From positions 1 to 22,573 of the forward strand of contig JAQURN010000005.1 of assembly GCA_028715585.1 (NCBI GenBank): 22,573 nt of DNA. The letters are read 5' to 3'. Positions 1 to 8,379 of the stretch are shown here, piece after piece. The translations under genes were made by a program, and so were the position numbers. This DNA is from Actinomycetota bacterium (GTDB lineage Bacteria; Actinomycetota; Geothermincolia; Fen-727; JAQURN01). Within the stretch, counting starts at the first letter, position 1; every line of letters begins with the position of its first letter. The notes below the pieces were generated by a model, which saw nothing but the letters and a program-made list of their open reading frames with translations, did no database searches and was not told the origin of the DNA.

Positions 1-1194
1 GGCTTCGTCTCCACCGCCATAACCATTGAAGGAGCACCCACCCTCATTCTCTCGACCTCCACCGGATACCCCCTCTCGGGAAAGTATCTCGGCAACTATC
101 TGATTCTGCAGGTGCGGTAGAACCTGTAGGGTCCCAAAGAACCCTCTGCGGGCAGGATCATCGGTCTCCTGTGGGAAGAGTATTATCCACTTCTCCTGCC
201 CGACGAGGTCAGGCGAAGTGTTCCCCTTGTTACCCTCCGCGTCTATGTACTCAGTGTGCTTTCCTCCCTGAATCGCGTTGTGAGCTCCCTCGGGAAGGTA
301 AACAGCTATGTCCTTGAATCTAGGGTCGTCTCCCCCGTAGACCGCGGAGTTCCTTACCTCGCCTATGAGCCTTTCGTAGTTTGCCTTTGCCCTCGCCGCA
401 ATCTCCTCCCGCCCAACCTCCGCCACCGAGATTCCCGCCGCCACCTTCGCCGCAAGCTCCGCCTCGGCCTTCTGCTTCTCCTCGTAGCGGAACATCGCGC
501 TGTTGTCCTGATAGCGCCCGAAGAAGGCTATCACCCCTATTGCTAAAATCTTGGGCGTGAGATGGACGAGTGCCCAAGGCATGGATGCGCCGGTAACCCT
601 CATGACTATGGAAGCGGCAAACATGGCAAGCCCTCCCCAACCGAATATCCTCGCCATCCATCTATCGAACTTTGGCCCAGCGGCAGCCACGTTCAGCGCC
701 GGCGTCCCGTTCACCCGATAGTTAAGACCCTCTTTTATTATCGCGGGGCTCTTCCCCAGCGGCCCAAGGAAAAAGAGTTTCGCGACCTCCTTGTAAAAGG
801 TCCATGTGTTCGTTCTAAACCTTACTGTCCCATCGGGCATCCTCTCCACGAGCTTCTGCCCAAGGCTGTCCTGCAAGCTCCCCTCGAGGTTATAGGTCTT
901 CGCGGCTTCGAGAACGTGCATCGTGTGGTGTCCCCCCAGCATGATGTAGGTGAAGACGACCCCAAGGACGACGGACAAGCCAAACTCGAAAGCAAATCCC
1001 CCTATCGAGCTGGACATTTCCTCGGCTATAGTGGGATAAAAAAGGCCAACCAGAACCTGCACGTGAAGGGATACAGCAAAGTAGCTCCATTCCACGAACT
1101 CGGCAGTTGACCAAGCGCCCTCGAATTTCCCTTCGCGCCAGCTCCTCGGCATAAGAGTTAAAACAACGCGATCTATCATTCTCATTTTTGGCAT
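1..1194 (-). CDS. Unrecognised multi-pass membrane protein, 3' end beyond window
   Basis: The frame is open for 398 codons from ATG 1194 to the left edge. The start is supported by AAAGGA five nt upstream (AAAGGATTTAGATG). I do not recognise the family. Visible features are two hydrophobic stretches near residues 33-58 and 65-88 (ending YIMLGGHHTMHVLEAAK), a soluble segment, and two more hydrophobic stretches near 180-203 and 206-229. These are followed by a charged, probably helical region (EEKQKAEAELAAKVAAG...) and a soluble C-terminal part. A membrane-anchored protein with a cytoplasmic C-terminal domain fits, but no catalytic motif is seen. It lies past the 3' end of tRNA-Ile, a common integration position, so it may belong to an accessory element; that is inference. 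The last ~20 codons become glycine-rich (SGGGRENEGG) while another frame looks more protein-like, so the true end may be an overlap with the next gene or a frameshift. Confidence 0.7.
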   Translation of the reverse strand, partial: MPKMRMIDRVVLTLMPRSWREGKFEGAWSTAEFVEWSYFAVSLHVQVLVGLFYPTIAEEMSSSIGGFAFEFGLSVVLGVVFTYIMLGGHHTMHVLEAAKTYNLEGSLQDSLGQKLVERMPDGTVRFRTNTWTFYKEVAKLFFLGPLGKSPAIIKEGLNYRVNGTPALNVAAAGPKFDRWMARIFGWGGLAMFAASIVMRVTGASMPWALVHLTPKILAIGVIAFFGRYQDNSAMFRYEEKQKAEAELAAKVAAGISVAEVGREEIAARAKANYERLIGEVRNSAVYGGDDPRFKDIAVYLPEGAHNAIQGGKHTEYIDAEGNKGNTSPDLVGQEKWIILFPQETDDPARRGFFGTLQVLPHLQNQIVAEILSREGVSGGGRENEGGCSFNGYGGGDEA

Positions 1195-1418
1195 CTAAAT
1201 CCTTTCACTCCTTCGACTTCCTTCCACAGGCATTCAGGACAAAACACTTACCACAAAAGGCATGCCCACGTAAAGGCACGTACAAGGTTTATTTCACAAA
1301 GAAACACGATTATTTACGCACCATAGCACGAGGCGCCAGAACGAAACAAGGAAATCTCAGGGCTCAGTTACGCGTAACCTTTCAACCTCCTGATGCTCCC
1401 CCGCAAGAAAAATAAGCC
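1195..1418. other. Intergenic region upstream of the membrane-protein gene
   Basis: I see no gene here on either strand. It holds a perfect 12-bp palindrome GTTACGCGTAAC at 1367-1378 and a near-tandem repeat, CACGTAAAGG then CACGTACAAGG, around 1268-1288. On the minus strand TTGTTT, an 18-nt spacer and TATGGT (near 1345-1316) form a weak promoter candidate for the gene starting at 1194. None of these is decisive. Confidence 0.4.
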
Positions 1419-1466
1419 CTTGGTGCACCGTAAAATGCCAGGATATCTATGGGACGGTGCACCAAG
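1419..1466 (-). terminator. Hairpin terminator downstream of tRNA-Ile
   Basis: A perfect 13-bp inverted repeat (CTTGGTGCACCGT at 1419-1431, ACGGTGCACCAAG at 1454-1466) is separated by 22 nt. Read on the minus strand, it begins 33 nt after the tRNA CCA and is followed by GGGCTTATTTTTC, a T-rich tail. That fits intrinsic termination of the tRNA transcript. The loop is large for a terminator, so a protein-binding or recombination site remains possible. Confidence 0.55.
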
Positions 1467-1499
1467 TTCGGATCCTGCGGAATCGGTTGGAAAGCTTGG

Positions 1500-1576
1500 T
1501 GGTGGGCCTAGGTGGACTCGAACCACCGACCTCGCCCTTATCAGGGGCGCGCTCTAGCCAACTGAGCTATAGGCCC
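1500..1576 (-). tRNA. tRNA-Ile (GAT)
   Basis: The minus strand folds as a full cloverleaf. The acceptor stem pairs GGGCCTA (1576-1570) with TAGGCCC (1510-1504). The D-arm is GCTCAGTTGGCTAGAGC, the anticodon loop CTGATAA places GAT at 1542-1540, and the T-arm contains GGTTCGAGTCC. The discriminator A (1503) is followed by an encoded CCA (1502-1500), and CCA is repeated once more immediately after. tRNA-Ile(GAT) beyond gyrA is typical of Actinobacteria, where a tRNA-Ala often follows. No tRNA-Ala is present here. A weak promoter candidate (TTGCCT, 17 nt, TAGTTT) lies just upstream. Confidence 0.97.
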
Positions 1577-1685
1577 GCGGGACTTGAAACTACCACTATC
1601 TGCCCGCCAAGGCAAGGGGATTACGCAAGAGAAAAGAGGCTGCTCCCAACCCCTTGAGGGCGCAAAAGGTGAATGGTGGTGAGGT

Positions 1686-3128
1686 CTAGCCCTTGAGTAC
1701 TCCGATTGGCTTCATGACCGCAACCTTTCTGGAAAGACCTGCCCCCTCACATACGTCAACCACCTTTGAGACGTCCTTGTAAGCTGCAGGCGCCTCCTCG
1801 GCAAGCAGGGATGGCTTGCCAGCCAAGACAACAATCCCCTTCGCCTCGAGCTCGCGCTTGAGCTTGCCTGGATCTATGGTTTTCTTTGCCTTCGACCTGC
1901 TCATCTGCCTTCCGGCTCCATGGCAGGTGGAGGCAAAACTCAAGGGGCCTGCTTCCTTCGAGCCCACAAGAACATAAGATTCTGTTCCCATATCCCCGGG
2001 GATTATTACCGGCTGCCCAACTTTCCTGTATGCCTCCGGCACCCCTGGATGGCCTGGCGGGAACGCCGCCGTGGCGCCCTTTCGGTGGACGCACAACTCC
2101 ATCGGCTTTCCATCAACTTCATGCTCTTCCATCCTCGCGATGTTGTGAGACACGTCGAACACGAGGTCCATCCCCAATTTCTCCTCGGAGGCGTGGAAAT
2201 GCTCCTCGAATGAACGCCTCACCCAGTGCATAAGTGCCTGCCTGTTGCTCATCGCGTAGTTTGCCGCGCAAGCAAGCGCGGAAAGATAATCTCTCGCTTC
2301 CTTGGAATCGAGCGGAGCGCAGGCAAGCTGTCTGTCGGGAAGCTCTATCCCCTCCCTCCTCGATACGTGGTCCATCACCTTCAAGTAATCGGTGCATATC
2401 TGGTGCCCAACGCCTCGCGAGCCGGAATGTATCATCACCGTAACCTGCCCCTCGAAAAGCCCAAACGCCTCCGCCACCTCCGGAAGGAACACCCTCTCAA
2501 CCACTTGCACCTCGACGAAATGATTGCCAGCTCCAAGGGTTCCAATCTGGTCTTTCCCCCTCTGGTATGCCCTCTCGCTTACCTTAGCTGGGTCAGCTCC
2601 GGAATAGACGCCTCTCCCTTCGATGCGCTCGATGTCCTCCTGCCTCCCAAATCCCATCTCCACCACACATCTTGCCCCTCCAGAAAAAACCTTCCTGAGG
2701 GTCTTCTCGGGCGCCTTGATTTTCCCCCTCGAGCCGAGGCCCTTCGGTATCTCACGCGCCATGATTGATAGGAGCCCATGAAGCCCCCCCTCGACATCCT
2801 TTGCCGACAGGTCAGTCCTCACGAGTCTCACACCACAGGATATATCGAACCCCACACCGCCAGGCGATATAACGCCTTCCCTCGAGAAAGCGGCCACTCC
2901 CCCTATCGGAAAACCATAGCCCCAGTGGATATCAGGCATCGCGAGGGATCGCCCCACTATCCCAGGAAGAAAGGCGACGTTTGCCACCTGCTCGATTGCC
3001 CTGTCGCGCTGGGCGAGCTCGAAAAGTTCATCATCAGCAAAGACCAGCCCCGGGACACGCATCCCCGGTTTGAAGGAGGTCGGGATTTCCCATGTGAAAT
3101 CCGAGACCTTTTTTATTTCCCCGCTCAT
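1686..3128 (-). CDS. rtcB: RNA-splicing ligase RtcB
   Basis: RtcB is a Mn2+- and GTP-dependent RNA ligase that joins 2',3'-cyclic phosphate (or 3'-phosphate) ends to 5'-OH ends through a guanylylated histidine. The 480-residue product has the usual length and the whole motif series: GFDISCGVR (D95, C98 metal ligands), GTLGAGNHF (H203), HSGSRGVG (H234), DVSHN (H328), CVHRKGATAAFPPG with the candidate guanylylated H348, PGDMGTESY near 378-385, and CHGAGR (402-407). The start ATG 3128 follows AGGTGG closely. It lies 15 nt after the archease gene and is almost certainly co-transcribed with it. Family assignment is secure. The RNA substrate cannot be read from the sequence; damage-induced tRNA or rRNA breaks are plausible. 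Confidence 0.97.
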   Translation of the reverse strand: MSGEIKKVSDFTWEIPTSFKPGMRVPGLVFADDELFELAQRDRAIEQVANVAFLPGIVGRSLAMPDIHWGYGFPIGGVAAFSREGVISPGGVGFDISCGVRLVRTDLSAKDVEGGLHGLLSIMAREIPKGLGSRGKIKAPEKTLRKVFSGGARCVVEMGFGRQEDIERIEGRGVYSGADPAKVSERAYQRGKDQIGTLGAGNHFVEVQVVERVFLPEVAEAFGLFEGQVTVMIHSGSRGVGHQICTDYLKVMDHVSRREGIELPDRQLACAPLDSKEARDYLSALACAANYAMSNRQALMHWVRRSFEEHFHASEEKLGMDLVFDVSHNIARMEEHEVDGKPMELCVHRKGATAAFPPGHPGVPEAYRKVGQPVIIPGDMGTESYVLVGSKEAGPLSFASTCHGAGRQMSRSKAKKTIDPGKLKRELEAKGIVVLAGKPSLLAEEAPAAYKDVSKVVDVCEGAGLSRKVAVMKPIGVLKG

Positions 3129-3143
3129 CTTCCACCTGCCAAT

Positions 3144-3602
3144 CTACACGTCGAAAATAATCCTCGAATACCAAAAGGCGCCCCTCCGCTCGAGCCTCAA
3201 CTGGTGATAGGTCGCAGCCTTCAGCTCGATGCCAATGGTATGCTTCCTGGGATCGTACCTCTCCCCCTCAACCGAGGCTGCTAGCTTCAGCGTGTCTCCC
3301 TGGAAGGAGGGGGAGCCCCGAGCCTCTTTGATGCCCTCAATCCTTTTTACCTCACAGGACGAGAGGAGAAATTCCTCGGCATCAAAGAGGTATATCAGCT
3401 CATTCAGCCACTCGAACATGAGCTCTTCTGGGTCCTCAGCATCGATAGAGATATCCCTCTTCACTGTATGTCCCACCTGGCATGAAGGGTCGAGCATCAG
3501 CGAAAACATCCCGTAAGCCGTGCCCTCGAACAGCTCCTCGAGGCTTTCCGCCTCCACTTCAATTCCCACGTCCGCCGTGTGGTCGATTACTCTTACTTCC
3601 AA
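3144..3602 (-). CDS. Archease, RtcB activator
   Basis: Archease speeds RtcB guanylylation and allows multiple turnover. The product begins EVRVIDHTADVGIEVEAES, the family's N-terminal signature with the acidic metal-binding Asp in HTAD (D11). It ends in the characteristic ELKAATYHQLRLE...WYSRIIFDV strand pattern. The frame is open further upstream (to 3776), but archeases are about 140 residues and the conserved region begins here. TTG 3602 is preceded by GAGGGGGAG at good spacing, so I choose it (152 aa). The gene sits 15 nt upstream of rtcB. The 204-nt gap to gyrA contains a minus-strand TAGAAT that could be a -10, so the pair may have its own promoter. Gene identity is firm; the exact start is less so. 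Confidence 0.9.
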   Translation of the reverse strand: MEVRVIDHTADVGIEVEAESLEELFEGTAYGMFSLMLDPSCQVGHTVKRDISIDAEDPEELMFEWLNELIYLFDAEEFLLSSCEVKRIEGIKEARGSPSFQGDTLKLAASVEGERYDPRKHTIGIELKAATYHQLRLERRGAFWYSRIIFDV

Positions 3603-3806
3603 GCGCGACTCCCCCTCAAAGAAGCCGAGTAAGTATTTCTGCCTATTCCCGCCAACGATTATTAAGGTCCCAACGAGTATTCTACCCCATCGGAGGGAGG
3701 TTGCAGCCGACATTCCCTCATGTCCTAAACCTCGGGGGTGGGTGGCAAAAAGGCAATGCGCTAGTAAGTAATCCACGGGAGACGCAAAAGAGTTGTCAGC
3801 GGAGTC

Positions 3807-6332
3807 TCAGTCAGCAGAATCGGGGGCAGGAGAGTCCAACTCGGGGGTGTCACTTCGCGGCTCCTCGGCTTCGCTTTCTTGCTCCTCGCCTTCCCTGCCA
3901 CTTTCATCCCCGGAAACTACAAGGGCTACCGCGCTAACCTTGTCGCCTTCTCCAAGCCGCATGATTCTAGCCCCCTGAGTTGCCCTCCCGGTTCTTGGGA
4001 TTCCGCTCGTAGGGATGCGGATCACTATTCCTTCCTCGGAAGCAACCAATATCTCCTGGTTGTCCCTGACAACCAAAGCCGCGGCAATTGGGCCCCTTCT
4101 CTGGGTCAGGGCAATGGTCTTCACTCCCTTGCCTCCCCTTCCCCTCAAGGGATACTGGCTAACGGCTGTTCTTTTCCCGTAGCCCTCTTCTGTTACCACA
4201 AGGAGGTCAGCACCGCTATCGGGAGTTTCCATGCCGACGACCTCGTCCCCTTTCCCAAGCCTCATTCCCCTCACCCCGGCGGCGACTCTCCCCATGGGGC
4301 GACATTGCTTTTCGCTAAACCTGATTGCCTGCCCGTTCTTAGATACGAGCATTATCTCGCCATCACCACTGGTAAGGCGCACGCCAATCAGCTCATCGCC
4401 TGGTAGGAGCTTGAGCGCTATTATCCCGCCGGAGCGCGCCGAGTTATAAAGCTCGAAGGGCGTCTTTTTCACCATGCCTTTTCGCGACGCGAGGGTGAGA
4501 AAGCGCCCCCCACCGAAGTCCTTGGTGGTAATTACTCCTCTCACGCCCTCACCGGGTTCCAGGGGTAACAAGTTTACAATTGCCTTTCCTTTGGCGGTTC
4601 TGCTACCAGTTGGCAGCTCGTATACCTTCAGCCTGTAAGCCTTCCCCTTGTTGGTGAAGAAAAGAATGAAGTGGTGAGTAGAGGCGATAAAGAGGTGTTC
4701 TATGAAATCTCCCTCTTTGAGGTCCATTCCGGCAACACCCTTGCCTCCCCTTTTCTGCTTCCTGAAAGTCGTAAGTGGGACGCGCTTTACATATCCCGAA
4801 TGGGTTATGGTGATTGCCATTTCCTCCTCGGCAATCAAGTCTTCCACGGAGAACTCTCCCGCGGGTCCTACTATCTGGGTTCTCCTATCGTCGGAGAACT
4901 TGTCGCTCATTTCGGTGAGCTCGTCTTTGATGACCGCAAGTACCTTGGCTGGGTCCGCCAGTATCCCTTTGAGTTCGGCTATCTGTTTCGCTAGCTGCGC
5001 GAGCTCTTCTTTTACCTTGTTTCTCTCCAAATTAGTAAGCCTCGAAAGCCTCATATCCAATACCGCCTGCGCCTGTGGTTCGGTCAGGTGGAATTCCTTC
5101 ATGAGCCCTTCTCTTGCCGCCTCGACCGTCGGGGAGGACTTGATGAGGTTTATAACTTCGTTGATATGCTGAATTGCGATGAGAAGCCCTTTTAGGATAT
5201 GTTCCCGCGCCTCGGCTTTTTTGAGCTCAAACTGGGTCCTTCTGGTTATGATTTCCTTTCTGTGCTCGATGTATATCTTGATAAGGTCAAGAAGCGTGAG
5301 GGTTTTAGGGATACCGCCCACGAGCGCAAGCATTATGACACCGAAAGAGGTCTGCATCTGCGTGTGCTTATAGAGCTGATTCAAGACTAGCTCGGGCTCG
5401 GCTTCCTTCTTGAGTTCAATCACAAGTCTCATCCCGCTTCGGTCTGACTCGTCCCTCAAATCAGAAATCCCAACAAGTGTTTTCCTCCTGGTGAGTTCCG
5501 CTATCTTTTCTACTAATCTAGCCTTGTTTACTTGGTAAGGAAGCTCTGTAACCACTATTCTTTGCCGGTCGCCCCTGAGCTTCTCCGTGTGAACCCTCGC
5601 GCGCATAACAATGGCTCCCCTCCCGGTGCGATAGGCTGCTTCGATTCCTTCCCTTCCCATAATTAACCCGCCGGTGGGGAAATCAGGACCTGGGAGGATG
5701 TTCATGATTTCCTCAAGCGAAATATCCGGCTTGTCAATCGTGGCAATTATGGCGCGGCTAACCTCCCCGAGATTGTGCGTAGGGATATTTGTTGCCATGC
5801 CCACCGCTATCCCGCTGGAACCATTCACGAGAAGATTGGGGAGCTTGGCGGGCAAGACGGTCGGCTCCTTCATTGAGCCATCGTAGTTGTCAACGAACTC
5901 CACCGTCTCCTTGTGGATGTCGGAAAGCATCTCCATCGCGACGGCGGAAAGGCGGCACTCGGTGTAACGCATCGCGGCAGGGCTATCCCCGTCAACAGAA
6001 CCGAAGTTGCCATGCCCATCGACGAGCTCATAACGGCAGGAGAAATCCTGGGCAAGCCTCGCTAAGGCGTCATAGATAGCCGCGTCACCGTGCGGATGGT
6101 AGCGCCCCATGACATCCCCAACTACCCTTGCGCACTTTCTGTAAGGATTGGCAGGAGAAAGCCCGGATTCATACATGCTATAGAGTATCCGCCGGTGGAC
6201 AGGCTTGAGACCGTCCCTCGCGTCAGGAAGAGCACGCCCCACGATGACGCTCATCGCGTACTCCATGTAGGAGCGCTCCATCTCGTCTCCGAGATCAACC
6301 GTTTCGACTTTTCCTCTTAAAAGTTCAACCAT
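3807..6332 (-). CDS. gyrA: DNA gyrase subunit A
   Basis: GyrA is the breakage-reunion subunit of the A2B2 enzyme that introduces negative supercoils. The 841-residue product has the N-terminal winged-helix/tower region with catalytic Tyr123 in AMRYTECRLS, a long coiled-coil near residues 360-470, and a C-terminal beta-pinwheel opened by the GyrA box QKRGGKG (526-532). A later RGRGGKG blade repeat supports gyrase rather than topoisomerase IV. The quinolone-determining segment reads HPHGDAAIYD, with Ala84 at the position of E. coli Ser83 and Asp88 matching Asp87. The last ~30 residues form an acidic tail rich in E, D and S. ATG 6332 is 53 nt after gyrB in the same operon; the upstream AAGGG is rather distant. 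Confidence 0.98.
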   Translation of the reverse strand: MVELLRGKVETVDLGDEMERSYMEYAMSVIVGRALPDARDGLKPVHRRILYSMYESGLSPANPYRKCARVVGDVMGRYHPHGDAAIYDALARLAQDFSCRYELVDGHGNFGSVDGDSPAAMRYTECRLSAVAMEMLSDIHKETVEFVDNYDGSMKEPTVLPAKLPNLLVNGSSGIAVGMATNIPTHNLGEVSRAIIATIDKPDISLEEIMNILPGPDFPTGGLIMGREGIEAAYRTGRGAIVMRARVHTEKLRGDRQRIVVTELPYQVNKARLVEKIAELTRRKTLVGISDLRDESDRSGMRLVIELKKEAEPELVLNQLYKHTQMQTSFGVIMLALVGGIPKTLTLLDLIKIYIEHRKEIITRRTQFELKKAEAREHILKGLLIAIQHINEVINLIKSSPTVEAAREGLMKEFHLTEPQAQAVLDMRLSRLTNLERNKVKEELAQLAKQIAELKGILADPAKVLAVIKDELTEMSDKFSDDRRTQIVGPAGEFSVEDLIAEEEMAITITHSGYVKRVPLTTFRKQKRGGKGVAGMDLKEGDFIEHLFIASTHHFILFFTNKGKAYRLKVYELPTGSRTAKGKAIVNLLPLEPGEGVRGVITTKDFGGGRFLTLASRKGMVKKTPFELYNSARSGGIIALKLLPGDELIGVRLTSGDGEIMLVSKNGQAIRFSEKQCRPMGRVAAGVRGMRLGKGDEVVGMETPDSGADLLVVTEEGYGKRTAVSQYPLRGRGGKGVKTIALTQRRGPIAAALVVRDNQEILVASEEGIVIRIPTSGIPRTGRATQGARIMRLGEGDKVSAVALVVSGDESGREGEEQESEAEEPRSDTPELDSPAPDSAD

Positions 6333-6385
6333 TGCTCAAGCCCTTTCTGGAAATCGCGCGAAAACCCGAAGAGACGCCCAGGGAC

Positions 6386-8305
6386 TCAGACGTCAAGGAA
6401 TCTCACGTCCTTTGCGTGCTCGTGGATGAAGTTACGCCTCTCCTCCACGTTTGTGCCCATGAGAGTGTCAAACATCATATCGGCGGCAACTGCATCCTCT
6501 ATTGTCACCTGCAGGAGGCTTCGTCTCTCAGGGTCCATCGTTGTTTCCCACAGTTGGTCAGGGTTCATTTCGCCCAGTCCCTTGAACCTCTGAACCGTGA
6601 GCTTCTTTTTGCCGTTTTCGGCTATTGCCCTCTCCAACTCGGCGTCACTATAAGCATAGACGCTTTCCTTTGAGGTTATGATTCTGTACAGGGGGGGCTG
6701 GGCGATGTGGACGTAGCCCCCATCTACGAGCTCAGGCATATAGCGGTAGAAGAAGGTCAAAAGAAGCGTCCTTATGTGTGCGCCATCCACGTCCGCGTCC
6801 GTCATTATTATTACTTTCCCATACCTGGCTTTCTCCCTGTCGAAGTCGTCCTTCACCCCCGTTCCCATCGCCGCTATAATCGCTTGAATCTCCTGGCTGG
6901 AAAAGGCTCTGTTAGCCCCCGCTTTCTCGACGTTGAGAATCTTGCCCCTTAATGGGAGGATAGCCTGGAAGCTCCTGTCCCTTGCCTGCTTCGCTGACCC
7001 CCCCGCCGAGTCACCCTCCACCAGAAATATCTCCGCGACAGATGGGTCTGTCGCGGAGCAATCGGCAAGCTTTCCCGGAAGTGTCCCTGAATCGAGCGAA
7101 TTCTGCCGCCTCACCAGTTCACGCGCTTGCCGTGCCGCTTGCCGTGCCTTTGCTGCCGCAAGGATTTTGTCGAGGATTTTCTTAGACTCAGAAGGGTTTT
7201 CTTCTAAGAACTCGGAAAGCCTTGCTCCCACTGTAGATTCGACGAATCCCTTGATGTCTGGGTTCCCCAGTCTCGTCTTTGTCTGCCCTTCAAACTGGGG
7301 CTCCTTAAGCTTTACACTTACTACCGCCACAAGCCCCTCTCTTACATCCTCGCCACTCAAGCTCTCGTCTTTCTCTTTGAGAAAGCCGTGGCTCCTCGCA
7401 TAGTCATTGATGGTCCTGGTGAGCGCGGCTCTGAACCCGATGAGGTGTGTTCCCCCCTCATGAGTATTAATGTTGTTAGCAAAAGTGAATGTGCTATCTA
7501 CGTACCCTTTGTTGTACTGGATGGCAACTTCTACCTTGGCATCTTCGCGCGCACCAGTTATATGAATCACCTGGTTGTGAATTGGCTCCTTGGTGGCGTT
7601 AGTGTACTTAACAAAATCCACGATGCCGCCGTCATACTTGTACACCTCGAGGCGCGGACCTTCCCCTAAACTCTTATCCTCGAGAGAAATCTCGAGCCCG
7701 GCATTCAGATAGGCGACTTCCCTTATTCTCTGGACAAGCGCCTCCACCTTAAACTCGCGCTCCTCGAAAATTTCCGGGTCGGGTAAAAAACAAACCTTCG
7801 TCCCGCTCTCTTCAGTCTCGCCAACCCGCTCTACCTCGCTAGCCGGCGTTCCTCGCTCGTATCTCTGCCTATAAATCCCACCATCCCTTTTTACTTCGAC
7901 CTCCATCCACTCGGAAAGAGCACTCACAACGGAAAGCCCGACACCGTGAAGCCCTCCCGCGACTTTGTACCCTCCGCCGCCAAATTTACCCCCAGCATGG
8001 AGCTTGGTCAGAACTATCTCCATGGCAGACTTACCATACTCGGGCATTTCCTCAACCGGTATTCCTCTCCCATCATCAACAACCTCAACAGATCCATCTT
8101 CCTCGAGCGTTATTTTGACATGGGAACAATAGCCAGCCATCGCCTCGTCAATGCTGTTGTCGAGCACTTCATAGACGAGGTGGTGGAGGCCTCTCAGGCC
8201 CGTTGACCCAACATACATACCGGGTCTTCTTCTGACTGCCTCGAGCCCCTCTAAGACCGTTATATCACTAGCGTTATAGCTGCTTGTTTTTTTTGATGCT
8301 TCCAA
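6386..8305 (-). CDS. gyrB: DNA gyrase subunit B
   Basis: GyrB is the ATPase subunit of gyrase. The 639-residue protein has a GHKL ATPase domain: Asn50 in EVLDNSIDEA for Mg2+, DDGRGIP with Asp77/Asp78, the ATP lid GGLHGVGLS (~117-125) and the QTK loop at 341-343. A transducer domain is followed by the TOPRIM domain with EGDSAGGSAK (430-439), PLRGKILNVE and DADVDG (503-508). Length matches forms lacking the large gammaproteobacterial insert. The start is TTG 8305, with AGGAGG seven nt upstream. A perfect TATAAT and a DnaA-box-like site lie in the leader. With gyrA it forms a two-gene operon. Confidence 0.98.
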   Translation of the reverse strand: MEASKKTSSYNASDITVLEGLEAVRRRPGMYVGSTGLRGLHHLVYEVLDNSIDEAMAGYCSHVKITLEEDGSVEVVDDGRGIPVEEMPEYGKSAMEIVLTKLHAGGKFGGGGYKVAGGLHGVGLSVVSALSEWMEVEVKRDGGIYRQRYERGTPASEVERVGETEESGTKVCFLPDPEIFEEREFKVEALVQRIREVAYLNAGLEISLEDKSLGEGPRLEVYKYDGGIVDFVKYTNATKEPIHNQVIHITGAREDAKVEVAIQYNKGYVDSTFTFANNINTHEGGTHLIGFRAALTRTINDYARSHGFLKEKDESLSGEDVREGLVAVVSVKLKEPQFEGQTKTRLGNPDIKGFVESTVGARLSEFLEENPSESKKILDKILAAAKARQAARQARELVRRQNSLDSGTLPGKLADCSATDPSVAEIFLVEGDSAGGSAKQARDRSFQAILPLRGKILNVEKAGANRAFSSQEIQAIIAAMGTGVKDDFDREKARYGKVIIMTDADVDGAHIRTLLLTFFYRYMPELVDGGYVHIAQPPLYRIITSKESVYAYSDAELERAIAENGKKKLTVQRFKGLGEMNPDQLWETTMDPERRSLLQVTIEDAVAADMMFDTLMGTNVEERRNFIHEHAKDVRFLDV

Positions 8306-8379
8306 GCGTTCCTCCTGAAAAACCTCTCTGTGGAAAACCCCTATGGACTACAGGGAATGTCAAAAAAGCGGAAAACATA

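Noticed and set aside
183..191. TTATCCACT, 8/9 match to a DnaA box
   Set aside because: Single site inside a coding region, far from the other boxes.
562..1110. Plus-strand frame of 182 codons opposite the left-edge gene
   Set aside because: Its composition is unlike a protein and the minus frame shows clear membrane helices and a ribosome-binding site.
1457..1657. Plus-strand open frame with VGGLEPPTSPLSGARSSQLSYRPAG
   Set aside because: This is the well-known spurious translation of the complement of a tRNA gene; it lies across tRNA-Ile.
3603..3776. Longer archease reading frame starting at 3776
   Set aside because: It adds 58 residues with no family similarity; TTG 3602 with a good ribosome-binding site gives the usual length.
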